Below are positions 23,690 through 35,198 of a DNA stretch of 64,000 nt, in pieces. The DNA is from Mesostigma viride. Taxonomy: Eukaryota > Streptophyta > Mesostigmatophyceae > Mesostigmatales > Mesostigmataceae. Numbering within the stretch: the first letter of the stretch is position 1; each line of letters opens with the position of its first letter. Made by a program: the position numbers and the translations under genes. The notes under the pieces are model-generated. The model was not told where the DNA came from. It searched no databases and worked only from the letters and a program-made list of their open reading frames with translations. The stretch is from positions 2,090,721 through 2,154,720 of the forward strand of contig RPFO01000123.1 in assembly GCA_009746045.1 (NCBI GenBank), in the 5' to 3' direction.

Positions 23690-24170
23690 ATTCCCGTGGC
23701 CTGGTGGCCGTGGCCCGTCGCGTCGACCGTGGCCCGGTGCCGAGGCCCGGTGCCCGTGGCCCGGTACTGTACTGGCTACATAGTGGCCCAGTGGCTACTG
23801 GCTAGTGGGAGTAGTGGCCCGCTGAAATTCCTTTCGTCCCTGGCCTGGTGCCCGTGGCCCGGTACACGTGGCCCGCCGCGTCGCATGTGGCACGGTGCCC
23901 GTAGCCCCGTGCCCGTGGTCCGGTGCCCGTGGCCCGGTGCCCGTTGCCCGTCGCGCTGCCCGTGGCCCGGTGGCTACTGGCTAGTGGGAGTAGTGGCCCG
24001 TTGAAATTCCTTACGTCCCTCCGTTGCTGAAATAGTTGGCCCGCGGCTAGTTGCCCGTGGCCCGTGGCTACTGGCTGGTTGCCCGTGGCCAAAAAGTAGT
24101 GGCCCGTCGCCCATAACAACTTTCTTCCCTTGCTGAAATTGCCCGTGGCTAGTTGCCCGTGGCTAGCTGA
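23690..24170. repeat. Degenerate GTGGCCCG-rich minisatellite
   Basis: Imperfect repeats of gtggcccggtgcccgtggcc mixed with tggctactggctagtgggag. Two larger blocks (23786-23845 and 23965-24025) repeat the phrase ending in gaaattcctt.cgtccct. Confidence 0.8.
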
Positions 24171-24712
24171 AGATCCTTCCGCCGGTGCTGAAATGTTTTC
24201 CGTCCCTTTGCCTAGCTTTAACGTCGGTCAGTCAATCAGTCCGTTGGGTCCCCCCGCTTCGCGCGTAGTGTATCTGTGATTCGTCCCGTGATCTCCAGAG
24301 ATCTCCGGAGTACACCCGAAGGGCTGATTTTTGCATCACGATTCACTACCTAAGTATCGGAGGTACTCCCCCTAATTATCCCACCAACGGTCACCAAGTT
24401 CGCTTGATATAGGTGTAAGGATTCTTGTGGCCTACCATCCATGCCCGATTTCCTATTATGCATGTTGCAGCTATGGCAACCTTAAGGCAGGGCACATGCC
24501 CATGCCTTACCAATGTCAGGGGTGGGAGGGGTTGTTTGTCAGGAGGACAACACACACACGCACATGCTCAGCACATCGTACTCCATTGCCACTGCCACTC
24601 ACCCAGAAAGACAGGCACACACACGCACAATTGCTAAGATGCAAGCCAGATTTCGGGGCCTTCCCGGAACGAGAGCATGCCGGATGGGATGGGGCACGAC
24701 CTAGCTTGACAG

Positions 24713-24828
24713 TCTAGCTGAGGAAGTGCAGGAGTTAGGAGATCTTCTGGAGCAAGAAGTCGAGGATGGCTTGGAGAAGCATTGTACAACCTACAAGGAT
24801 GACTTCCTCTTGGCAGGAGGCCAAGGGT
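24713..24828 (+). CDS. Possible exon, unrecognised acidic helix
   Basis: Between an AG acceptor (TTGACAG) and a GT donor (CAAGG|GTAAGG) one frame reads SLAEEVQELGDLLEQEVEDG, then EKHCTTYKDDFLLAGGQ. The amphipathic, acidic, coil-like composition and good splice signals suggest coding. No family is recognised and the partner exons are not clear. Confidence 0.3.
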
Positions 24829-25108
24829 AAGGCGAAGGGCACGAGCAAGACAACATTGAGAAAGGGTTATGGACTTGGCCTCATGCAGTGTGCATTAATG
24901 TGGACTGTGGTAGGGATGCACGGCCAGGCGGCTGACTTGAATGGTGCAGTGGTTTCCTCATGCTAGGTTTGACAGTGGCCAAGTGCATTTAGTTTCTTTG
25001 GTGGCATATTTCTACACAATCCTTGAGGCAGCAAGGGCGGGGGTGCTTGAGCTTTCAGTGGCTATGCCACCATGCTGGCTGGGGCATTGGACGTCCAACA
25101 TTGAAGCT

Positions 25109-25367
25109 GCGTGGCCAGCAACATATGCCTTGATCGCATAGGCAGGCGTGGCCAGCAACATATGCCTTGATCGCATAGGCAGGCGTGGCCAGCAACATAT
25201 GCCTTGATCGCATAGGCAGGCGTGGCCAGCAACATATGCCTTGATCGCATAGGCAGGCGTGGCCAGCAACATATGCCTTGATCGCATAGGCAGGCGTGGC
25301 CAGCAACATATGCCTTGATCGCATAGGCAGGCGTGGCCAGCAACATATGCCTTGATCGCATAGGCAG
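25109..25367. repeat. 37-bp minisatellite, 7 identical copies
   Basis: Unit gcgtggccagcaacatatgc... repeats exactly every 37 bp from 25109. Since 37 is not a multiple of 3 and the unit lacks stops on the minus strand, all three minus frames are open here. Copies are identical, so the expansion is recent or homogenised. Confidence 0.95.
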
Positions 25368-25867
25368 GAGCACGGGAGATCCCTGCTGACGAATGGGGGA
25401 TGAGGTGTGACAAGGTCAGGCGGGCCTCTACTGGTGGATGTGTTACTACTTGCACTTCCTGACGCATAAGCAAAGGCGCGCAACCGCATTGTCGTCATGC
25501 CCCCTGCCCAGTGATTCTCAACCCTCGTGGCTCGTATGTGATGATTGTTGCACATCCAGGTTGGGTTTAGGACTACTGTGCATGCTGGGGGTGTAGAATA
25601 GTCCCTCTAGCCCCTGTGACAACTGCCGATGTTACTTTCAGCAAGCCCCTGTGAAGGAATTGCCTCAGCGTGGCCACTTGGGCATATAGCCAGCTGGGTC
25701 CAGACAATTGTTCTATGGAGAAATTTTGTATATGTGTCACAAAAGATGTACTACATCATAGATGAAAGGTGATTATCGTTAGCAAGCTATACAATCGGGA
25801 TTGACCATATTTCACTATGGAGGTTCGCTCAATCGGTGAGTGTTTTAGCGAAACTGGCATATTATTC

Positions 25868-26380
25868 AATCAAATGACATCTGCTTGACATGGATTTTTG
25901 TGCACTGTCTAAACTACTGATGGTAAGCCTGCATGCAAATTTCCAGCCGCCATTTAGCACACCTTCTATGAAAAGTGCCATAAATTGTGGCGAAAAATGC
26001 GAAAATCGTGCATTTTTCGTGACGTTTGCTGACAAACTGCAACCAAATGACATCTGCTTGAAATGGATTTTTGTGCACTGTCTAAACTACTGGTGGTAAG
26101 CCTGAATACAAATTTCCAGCCTCAACTGGAGACACATTGTATGGAAACTGCAATATGAGTAGTGGTCAAACAGGTAAAACACGCGTTTTTGAAAGCAAAC
26201 TGGCACCAAATGATATGTCATGGACCTGCATTTTTGTGCAATGTCTGAAATAGTGGTGTTTAGCATGCAAGCACGTTTCCAGCCTCAACTGGGCACATCT
26301 TGTATGAAAACTGCAATAATATGCTGGGAAAATCGCAAAAAGTGCGTGTTTTTGCTAGCATTTAGTGGCAGTTTGTCACC
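25868..26380. repeat. Diverged ~170-bp tandem repeat, 3-4 units
   Basis: Starts at 25869, about 26042, about 26207 and a partial unit at about 26373. Shared landmarks are accaaatgacatctgcttga, tttttgtgcactgtctaaac, aatttccagcc and the Aaaaatcg.aaaa..gcg segment. Divergence between units is high, unlike the minisatellites nearby. The AT-rich, monomer-like structure resembles a satellite fragment. Confidence 0.7.
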
Positions 26381-26873
26381 AAATGGGGTCTGATGACCAT
26401 GGGACCTGGTGCACAGTTGATAGTCATCAGCATCAGTCTACTTGCATGCAGCCAGGATAGGAGCTCTTCATTTTCACATTAGACGGTATTTGTTTATATT
26501 AAAATCTGGAAAGTCGCTAAAAATAGACGAGCCAAAAATAGGTTAACCGAGGTCAGAAAAATCTGGAAACTTCAAGTCCTTCTCTTGGTGTCATGAACAC
26601 GCTGCCTACACAAATCTTGCATGTTTGGACTTAATGTGCTCCATGCAGGACTTACAAGGTAATTTTTTGGCACTTTCATACCGTTGTGGAGAGCGGGCAG
26701 GCTGGTGGGCGGACACGTGGAAGAGGGGAAGGGCGGTTCATTGGCTGGCTGGGCAGTTGGCCAGCTGGGTATATCAATCCCTGCGTCATCCCCCACGCAG
26801 ACACCTTCCCTAGCCTTCACTTCCCACCCATGCCTTCACCCACGTTGCTACCCTTCCTACCCTTCCTTGGACC

Positions 26874-26960
26874 CCCTCACCTTTATGCTAGCAATGAGCT
26901 TGCCTATCCCTAACGCCCCCCCCCCCTCACCTTTATGCTGGCGACAAGCTTGCCGATCTG
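26874..26960. repeat. Duplicated exon end and donor of the acidic-protein gene
   Basis: cctcacctttatgct(a/g)gc(a/g)a(c/t)(a/g)agcttgcc around the donor at 26931 is repeated 50 bp downstream (26875-26910). The copy lies on the intron side, as in the M3 gene. Confidence 0.75.
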
Positions 26961-28916
26961 GACGGCGCGCGCCTGGATCTTGTCCGCGACTGAGAGCAGC
27001 GCCGACGACCCCACCGTAGGTATCCCCGGTTGCGGGAGCTGCTCGGGGCCGATCCCCGCAAATACAATGCTGGACAACCGCCGGATGGGTGGCCGGGTGG
27101 CACCCGTGGCTGCCTTGTTACCCACGACATCCACAGGGGATGTGCGCGTGCTGCTGGGGGATGCCTCCTCCTCCCCCGCCGCAGGCATGTGCCGCATGTG
27201 CTCCGCGGTGGCCAGCTCCGTCTCGATAATACTGGCGTCTATTGCAGCCTGGGTGTCCAACTGGGTTCTCCTGCCCGGCCACTCCAGGTCGGGTGGGAAA
27301 CGTACCCTCAGGTCCCGGTCCCTGGGTGCGGCCCCTGGCGGGAGCGAGCTGTCACCAGACGTGGCCTCTCGCGATGCGCTCTTCGCCCGTGGGGCCAGGA
27401 ATGGGCTGACTGGCCCGTCCCCGTCAGCCCCCTTGTCCCCATCCTTCTGCATCCCATCTTCTTGACCACCCTCCCCATGCCCTGGTGCTGCTTCATGGCC
27501 ACCATGGTCCACGTTGCTGCGATCGTCCGCACCGTCCTCCCACCCCCGCGCCATCCCCCCCAGAATCTCACGCATGTCCACCCCCCCCGTGCGATAGTGA
27601 TCCACGTCGTCATTGTCACTGCCGCCGTTACCCGCCGCGTCCGCCCCCGTGCCCATGACAACCCCCCCCTCCTCCTCCATCGCCTCCAGCACATCGGTCA
27701 TGTCCATGTCCAGCGCGTGGTGCGACCCCGCACGCACGTGGCCGGCAGGGCGCGGCCGGCGAGAGGGGGGACCCCCCGCAGGCTCCTTGCCGCTGGCGCT
27801 ACGGGCCAGCAGCTCAGGGTACACGCCGCCCTCTTGCCCGCCGCCCGTCCAATCAGAACTCGCCAGCTCGCCGGACGCCTCCAGCTCCAGGAGAAGGTCG
27901 CTGAAGTCCACATCCCCCGGTGCCGGCACCTCCGCCTGGGGTGGCGGCACCGGGAAGTGAGCGGGGGCGCGCTGGTGGACCCCCCCCACCTTATCATGAG
28001 GGGGGAGGTCGTAAGGGCGGCTCGCCATGCGCGGCGTGCGGGTGCCGGATGACAGGGGAGAGGTGTTCACACGCTCGGCCCTGAGCTTGGTGATGGCAGG
28101 CGGCTCCAGAGAAGGCATGGAGGCCCCTGGGGACGCAGGCGGGGTCTGGGAGCCATCCGTGGCCGCAGCCTCGCTGCCCACTTGCACAGTAGCTGCCAGG
28201 GGGGACCAGGCGCGGGGGCTCGCAACCTCCTCCAACCCCTTGACATCAAACACGTCGTCACATTCCGTGCGGTTCCCCACTTGCTCGTTCGAGTTCGCAT
28301 CCCCCACCGCGTCATCTACACCAAATGCGCGCACCGCACCTCTTCCAAGGGAAGCTTCCAATTGCTCTGCCTCGTTTTCAACGGGCTGCTCCATACCGTC
28401 GTCCGTCGCAGGTTTTTGTAGCTCCTCGTCATCCCTGGGCTCCTGCGCTTCCGAGGTCCCTGGCAACTCACGCCCTTCAACAACGGTCTCGGTGTCCTCG
28501 ATTTCATTTTCATTTCCTTTGGATTCGCGCGATTCCCCCTTTCCTGCGGCCTCCTGAAGATCCACCGCTTCTCTAGAGCCCCAAACTTGAGGGCTTCCTA
28601 GGGACACTCGCGCATCTTTAGCGGGAAAAAGCAATCGCTTCAATGCGAATCCCGTCAGGGCTGCGAGAGCCAGGGGAACGCCCAGCTTGGTCGCGGCTTT
28701 CGGCCTCGTATAAACTACCATCGGAGGACGGCACACTGCGCAATGCGCTTGTTCTTCCCCCTTGCCTTCTGGGACGCAACACTCTGCATCTGCATGGTTA
28801 ACGCCGCCAGGTTCAGGTTTCACCTTATTCATATTTGGCAATGCTAGAGGGGTTTTGAAGCCAAAATTCATTTGCGATACTAGATATTCGAACAATTCAC
28901 ATTCCTTGCCGCACAC
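26931..28916 (-). CDS. Long exon of an acidic, Pro/Ser-rich protein with one possible membrane segment; function unknown
   Basis: The minus strand is open from ATG at 28916 to a consensus donor (ATAAAG|GTGAGG) at 26931, about 662 codons, so the protein continues in a further exon I could not place. An alternative start is the Met at residue 16 (MNFGFKTPLALPN). Residues near 75-95 (GVPLALAALTGFALKRLLF) form a hydrophobic stretch that could be a membrane anchor. The rest is highly acidic and low in order, with many EEE/EDGADD and SPP runs, then a more conserved-looking end (PPIRRLSSIVFAGIGPE ... DKIQARAVQIGKLVASIK). I recognise no domain. Overlapping plus-strand frames are shadows. The donor region is duplicated just downstream, in the intron. 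Confidence 0.6.
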
Positions 28917-29346
28917 TACTCAGTGGATACAGTCGATAGAGGCTATCTACAAATGGAGTAGCCTCAGATCTTTCCGATCAACTAGAATTAACGTGTACCT
29001 GGTGCATGAGGCCGAATACATGACGAAAATATTTCCACGTCTACGGCATGTTATTTGCACGTCTCGCAAAGGCACTGCATGGCAGTCTGGCACGGATATA
29101 TTCCGGATGCCCGGTCGGGCTACCAAGGAATAGAGACAAGTGGAATGGTTGATCTGCGGCGTGGGACACGAATAACAACAACAACACGAAAGGTCCGCCG
29201 AAAGTTACAACGCACTTGTTTGTACACCCGACAAGATCGATCTATCCCTGATCTATCGGCCAAAAGTCAAAAGTACACAGTATGCAGTTCGACAGAGTTC
29301 AACATGAACGGATGTGTACGGACATTGACAATAGTGAAAACGGAGG

Positions 29347-29376
29347 CGTTGAGTTGAGTTGAGTTGAGTTGAGTTT
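29347..29376. repeat. (GTTGA)n pentanucleotide, about 6 copies
   Basis: gttgagttgagttgagttga run, then sequence without coding signal. Confidence 0.8.
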
Positions 29377-29593
29377 ATTCCCGCGCCGGTGGTCCGACAA
29401 CGCAACGGAGGCGTACTGTAGGAATTATTGAGTGAAGTTGCGGCCTCGCCAAAGAATTGGTTTCCGAGTCGCCAAAGGATGGATTGCGGTCGCCAAAGGA
29501 TGGATTGCGGTCGCCAGAAGTTACTTTGTGGTGCTGGGCGGAGGGTTACAGCACAAAAACATTAGTTTCCTGCACCTTGGCGATGGAGTTTTA

Positions 29594-29644
29594 TCAAGGA
29601 GACAACCAGCGCAGGCCAGAAATCGGGAGAATCCGGACCATGGT
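29594..29644 (+). repeat. Short dispersed repeat, long version (51 bp)
   Basis: Begins TCAAGGAGACAACCAGCGCA and ends GGACCATGGT. The same 51 bp occurs inverted at 45930-45979 inside a B55 intron. Six shorter copies exist at 37301, 37439, 37946, 38616, 42143 and 50719, all sharing the same left edge. Most copies are preceded by TA. Confidence 0.8.
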
Positions 29645-29978
29645 AGCTGGAGCCTGCCGTTATCTTGTCCGCGTGTTCGAGTCGTTCAGGATGATGAAGA
29701 TGAATGGTGATGGAAATGTGTAGCCCTGTGCATTGAAATTATGGCTGGCTTACGTGTAGAGCGACTAGATGACCTAGACGGTGGGGCCGGAAACAGCCTG
29801 CGTTGGGTTTTATAGCCTGCGTTGGGCGACGCCAGCTGCTGTGCGATCATGACCGTGCGATCATAAGCATCCATTTTTCACGGAACGTATAATGCAACGG
29901 TGCTCTGGCTTGTTTCGTTAATTTGGTCGCTGCTCTCTGCGTCTTCTAACAGATTCCCATTCCCCTCTCAACTCCACG

Positions 29979-30203
29979 ATGTCGACGCCAACACGCTGGA
30001 GGAGGGCCTCGGCGGAGTTGCCAGATCCCTCCACACCGAAGAAACAAAGCAAGAAAAGAGGATCGGGGAATTCGGCGGCCTCTCCGATATGCTTGGATTT
30101 CTCGCCTCAGCGCTCTTCCCCCGCGAGCAAGCCGCGGCTTGTGAGGACCCTGCCTCCTCTTCAGGCGGATCGAGCAAGTGCGAGTCTGCGCCTGTATTCT
30201 TAA
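29979..30203 (+). CDS. Possible first exon, basic Ser/Pro-rich protein, unrecognised
   Basis: ATG at 29979 opens a basic, Ser/Pro-rich frame (STPTRWRRASAELPDPSTPK ... CLDFSPQRSSPASKPRLV). It either ends at the stop at 30201-30203 or is spliced earlier (GAGCAA|GTGCGAG near 30176). Several TP/SP dipeptides could be phosphorylation sites. It lies divergently to the acidic gene ending at 28916, so the interval 28917-29978 may be a shared promoter region. I do not recognise the family. Confidence 0.3.
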   Translation: MSTPTRWRRASAELPDPSTPKKQSKKRGSGNSAASPICLDFSPQRSSPASKPRLVRTLPPLQADRASASLRLYS

Positions 30204-31340
30204 TGTCGGTAGCATTTTTTGGAAAGCATCGTCTAACATAACGACATTGTTTTGCGTGGCATTCGTACTTCAGGGAGAATTCGAAGGGCCTTTGAGGGAT
30301 CGCACTGGTGTGTTAAGGAAGAGCGTGGTCCGCCGGTGTCCCGAGCGACGTCTACCGAGCTGCCAGCTGTGATGGTATTGTGGTGACTTACTGGCGGTTA
30401 ACTGTGCTTGTCTTTGTAGGCCTTTTCTGCAATTGGGTTTACTTTGCATCAGCCATTTACACATGCATTGCTAAATGTTACATGGGGTTGATTGGCCAGC
30501 CTTTGTAAGAGATGACCATCACTTGTTTTTTTGAAGGCAATGCTCTTCTGCCTGTTTCAATAATAGGTTGCCCATCATTCGCACCTACAGTCCATCTCAA
30601 CTACATCGTTCATTTTTTCTGTGTGTGATGGCAAGTTTGCATTTTACCATACCAATAATGCTCGCATCGCTTGCTAAGGAGTATGGTTCGCGGGTATTTT
30701 CACTCTGCATTATGAATGTAGGGGGGCACTGAGAGCATGTAAAGTGAGCAGGTATGCATCAAGGCTGAGTCGATGAGTTTTCCCAAAGTGGGTGTGCCCA
30801 TGCCGCACCATGGTTTACACCCCACCTTCATCTGTTGGAAACTTGCGGGTTTTTTGTTCTGTTTACATGTTTACAGACACTTGGCGAAGTTTCTCAGAGA
30901 TGTCTATTGGGTGTGGGGCAATTTGGTTTGCATTGCTGTGATGTCACATGGGACTGTGGTAATGATGAGTCACTTGGAGGGGGAAGCAAGTGTGCACACC
31001 TGCCATGGGTCGGTAGCGCCAGTATTGGATTCCTCTTCGTTATGGGGAGACATTCTTGTTACATGTCAGTCTAGTTTCATAATGGTGTTGTTCTTTGTGA
31101 CAAATTGGCTACTTTCTCGCGTGCCCCACACCCGTCTTGTCCATCGCTTGACTTGCGCCCTTGCTTGTGCACAATGATGCCACTTGCATTGCCATTCCTC
31201 CACCCCTCCTTATTTCGCCATGCAGGCATTAGCTGCCGCCCTCTTTTATTTCCTCTCTCATTTCCTTTAAATGCTTAGGGCTTGATTTAGGATTCAGTCG
31301 TGTACAAGAACATCAGTGTCTAAATTTGATTGTGTCATGA

Positions 31341-31628
31341 TTGCGTTTGCTGTTGCAGGTGGGTGGCTGGACGAATGCGAAGATGGACAGCAGAAAGAGG
31401 GTTTGCGGCGGCAAGGGCGTGAACGCTAGTCACCATTGTCAGGTGAAACTTGAGAATGGGTACACATACCTTGCAATTGATTGCAGTACCTGGGTAAAGA
31501 TTAATGATAAGCTGTCAAAAAGAAACCCAGGTCCGTTTTTTTTTTTCAGCAAGGCATGTGCAAAGAATCCTGAGATGAGCCTGCACTTGCCGGATGGTAA
31601 GGCCGTGCCTGCCTACTCCGGTTTATAA
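31341..31628 (+). CDS. Possible exon, unrecognised
   Basis: Open frame after a TGTTGCAG acceptor at about 31360, containing GVNASHHCQVKLENGYTYLA and CSTWVKINDKLSKRNPG, ending at a stop at 31628. A T11 tract near 31533 interrupts it. No recognisable domain. It may belong with the ORF at 29979 but no joined model is convincing. Confidence 0.2.
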   Translation: MRLLLQVGGWTNAKMDSRKRVCGGKGVNASHHCQVKLENGYTYLAIDCSTWVKINDKLSKRNPGPFFFFSKACAKNPEMSLHLPDGKAVPAYSGL

Positions 31629-32057
31629 ATGCCGCAATTTTGTTTTAGCGACCTTTGGGTCATTTGCATTTTGGGGCACAAGTTTACATGGTATGGTATT
31701 TGATGATGCCAACTGGGATGTACCCTGAATAGGGCTGTATGCTCGTATGTACAACATAGAGTGGACACTCACTTCCATATTCCTCAACGACTCTAGAATT
31801 GTGGACAAGATAACGGCAGGTTTGAGCTACCATGGTCCGAATTCTTCCGCTGGTTGTATCTATAGTGATGGACTTTACAATGAATCTATTTTAACAAAAT
31901 CGTTGCATGAGCCGTTAATGAATATCCATTATCAAGTAATAGTTGTCAAGATCACTCAAAATTAAGTGGGACAAGTCTACTTCAAGGTCTTGCACTTAAT
32001 AAGTACGTAAGTACTTGCGTGTCATTAATCAATGATTTTAATTAATTAATTAATAGA

Positions 32058-32076
32058 CACGTGACTGCGTCACGTG
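32058..32076 (-). other. 3'-end hairpin of retroelement family 2 (copy a)
   Basis: CACGTGACTGCGTCACGTG is an 8-bp perfect inverted repeat with a 3-base loop. Read on the minus strand it is followed by a GTCTATTAATTAATTAATT-type tail (32038-32057). Confidence 0.6.
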
Positions 32077-32399
32077 AGGATAAGTCCTCAGTGGGAGGGG
32101 AACATATGGGATGGAATGGATGGCCGGTGGAATTAGCTATCTACGTCCTAGTTACAGGGTTGTGAGCACCGCGGCCCGAATCGCTATGAACGCCATACGC
32201 GGTCACACGCGGAGCCCCCACAGACTTGGGGGTGGTCTCCTTCATCACTACTTGCCATTATTAAGGGGACGTGGCGCGCCGAATATTTTCCGCGCCAAAA
32301 AATTCGCGGTACCAGCCGTACCGTGAAAAGTGGGTGCACGGTGCGCGCACCCCTTGCGGAAGTGGCCATGGCGACTGCGTTTAGGCGAAACTAGCAATG

Positions 32400-34500
32400 T
32401 AGGGCTAGAGAAATGCAAAAAAATTGCTCGAATGTTGAAGACGATGATGTAATGATGTTGGATTGTGGCGGCAAGTAGCTGGTTTACAATCTCGCTGCTT
32501 TCTTTTACTGCCATCGGCATGGGGGGCAAACTGCAGTTTTTGGTCGCGCGGAATAAAATAGAATTCGTGATAGCGGCAGTAAATTCGCAGTTTGGGGGGG
32601 CTTTTTGACCGTGAAGGATGCATTAATATCGGTAGCATTGAATTCCAAACCGAACTGGTGCTTTTTGCTACATTTTCGGCCATTCTCCGTAAGTAATTCT
32701 TCAGGCCTGCGCAGTGCATGTCGGAACCTTCCATGGAAGAACGGCCGTTGTTGCGCGCCTGAGCGAGGGATCTGCTAGGGCAATGTATAGATTTGTCGCG
32801 AATGTAATGTGCTATCAGTTCTTTCTTCTATGAGCTCATCGTTCGAAGTTTTTTGCGTTCTTTTTGGGCAGTTTCCGCCAGCTAGCTCGCCGTTGCTTGC
32901 CGAATACCTGGCAGCTTTAGATTGTTTTCGTTGATGTCGTGGTCAGGGCCGCTTCAGTCCAAGCCTATAGCTTCTCGGGAAGGTTTAAGGCATTTCATAA
33001 AACGTGTTCTGGCAAGGATGGTGTGCGTATGGACGCTTCTTGTTGTGTGAGAGTGACGCACCCTCTCTTCGCAGCGGCATCACAGCGCTCATGCGCTGGA
33101 GGGCCGCCAATGGTTTCTTTCCATTTTATCGTGCAGGGGAGGAAGTGTTTTATTGACGGTCATGTTGGAGATATTGCATTTGTGTGACTGCATGTAGATA
33201 GCTGCCACCATTGGTTTATTTGAGCTTTCCCTTGATATGATGATGTGAAAAGACTGCGATGTGCTGAGCCAACCATGGTTGACAAGGTTGACTGCATGCA
33301 AGCTTTGTATGCCATGATCTCCTCGGTTCCTTGCCCTCCATAGTTCCAGTTTGTTGCCCATCTCAGGTAGGGCAGTGAAGGAGTTGTTGCTGTGTTGATT
33401 AGCTTGGTTGGCATAAACCTTACACTCTAACCTGGGAGAAACATAGATAATGCTGGTTAGGCATTTTAGTGCCATCATCATTATTGCTATTCACATGCTT
33501 ATATATCTGGCCATGCTCGAGGGAGGGTGAAGGTGTATGAGGTGTGTGGCCACCCCTTTGTGCTTCATAACATATTCAGCATGTATTTGATGCATGTTGA
33601 ATGGCATGTAAAGTGTAATTGTGTTAACTTGGTTACTGAGTGGTCCTTAGCGCCTGTCAGGTGGTCGTCTAGGGAACCCATCAGTGCGTGTCACAGTGAC
33701 CCCAAACCGTGAGCATGTGTCGTCATCAGTGTGCTAGAGTTATTTATATGTGCTTTTGGTCATAGATTTGCTGAGTTCTAATCATGAAGTTTACAAGGTA
33801 ACCTTGGGTTGACTATTGTGTATGCTCTCTTGGCATGTATGCCTAACGATCGTGTTGCTATGCTTGGGCTGGCAAGGTTGGCCATGCTGAGGGCAGGTGA
33901 GGGCAGATGAGGTGCCTAGCTGTTTGCTTATGTTTTGTGATCGAGTAGGGCATGCTTTCAGGCTTTTTGGATGGAAAACATCATGCCTAACTGGCCTTGT
34001 ACAAAGAAAAACCGCCTTTAGCTTAAATTCAGGTTTTAGCACGTTTAACTTTATAACTTGAGCTAGACTTGTCGGAATGACCTGGGACTTGGAAGACAGT
34101 TGTCCCCCTGTTAGACGGATTTTCGCTGCAGAAAAAAGTATTTTTTGGACGTGTTTATAAAAAGTTATTCCCAATGTCCGGTAAAAAATGGGTCGTTTTG
34201 CGGGGAAATTAATAACTGTTCGAGGTTTTACCCTTTCCATGATGTAAATAGCTCAGCAAGCTACAAACTCAGGGAACTAAAAACGCTGCAGACAGTTTTG
34301 CAAATAAATGTGTGCATTGACTGGGGCGTACCCAGCCCTAATTAGCGTCTTTTGCTATTTATAGCGCATTATTGGCGTATATATGGGGGTAGTACCCCCA
34401 ACAAGTGCATGGACAACTCACTAGAGATGTTATTTAGTGCCCACAATCATAACTTAGCATTGTGCAAATGAATTTCAAGTGATATTAGCATAGGTCAATT
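32400..34500. other. No supported gene
   Basis: Several ORFs of 60-150 codons occur on both strands (for example 33791-34240 minus, 32939-33187 plus) but none shows family features, convincing splice signals or codon patterns. AT-rich with short T-runs. I see no tandem repeats of note. Confidence 0.4.
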
Positions 34501-34544
34501 TTTAAGGTTTTGGGGGTGCCACCTCCCCTTAATTAATTAACAAG

Positions 34545-34563
34545 CACGTGACTGCGTCACGTG
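34545..34563 (-). other. 3'-end hairpin of retroelement family 2 (copy b)
   Basis: Same 19-base palindrome as at 32058, with a TTAATTAATTAA tail to its left (34529-34540), so the element reads on the minus strand. Confidence 0.6.
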
Positions 34564-34773
34564 GGTGCCAATACAGAGTAAAGGAACCTTCAACCCTATA
34601 TACACAGTGAGAAGGAGGGAGGGCGCCCTAGCTTCTCTCACTGCCGCAGGTGGGCAGGCCACAGAGCGCTCTCTCCACGGCATGGTGCCGGGGCGCAACA
34701 CTGTGGGTGCAATACAACCAGTGCAATACCATAGGTAGGCTGACGCATAGCTTATGCTACAAATGTGAGGTGG
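34545..34773 (-). mobile_element. Retroelement family 2, 3' part (~200 bp)
   Basis: The sequence from the hairpin to about 34773 shares stretches with the plus-strand copy at 37540-37690: gagcgctctgtggcctgccc, a ggtgcccgctccctcc-like stretch and ggttcctttg.ttggcaccca just before the hairpin. It sits directly 3' of the family 1 copy at 34774. Confidence 0.55.
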
Positions 34774-34806
34774 GCTCAATTAATTAATTAATTAATTAGG
34801 AACATA

Positions 34807-34820
34807 ACTCCGTTGGGAGT
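34807..34820 (-). other. 3'-end hairpin of retroelement family 1 (copy e)
   Basis: ACTCC-CAAC-GGAGT on the minus strand, flanked so that T-A, A-T and T-G pairs extend the stem past a single bulged T, and followed by a TTAA tail. Confidence 0.65.
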
Positions 34821-35198
34821 ATATGTAGCACATAGCCCTGAGAATTAAGGGGCATATGAGCCTATAATACATTCTAAGCTACTTCCTGCAAGGGTGGGAA
34901 TGTAAACAACACTTGCTCTAGGTGCACCAGGGCACCCGCACCCTCATGGTCTATCACGCTATGCCCGGGTAAGGGGGGAGCATGCCTGTGAGGGGGAAGA
35001 TCATCATGGCTATACAAGAGCTATGGCATGGCTTCTCAGCAGAGAGTGACTCCCTGCATGGGCACAACATTACTAAATAAGGCTAGGCATCGTCTGGAGT
35101 GTGGCACATCATAGGCACACATGTACATGACTAAAAAGGCTAGGCCTCAGCTGGTATAGTGCCTGTAGTAGGCGGGCATGTACAAGGCCACTGTCTAA

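Noticed and set aside
26935-28576. Long plus-strand ORFs (up to 340 codons) opposite the acidic-protein exon
   Set aside because: Shadow frames of a GC-rich coding strand; low-complexity and without start context or splice structure.
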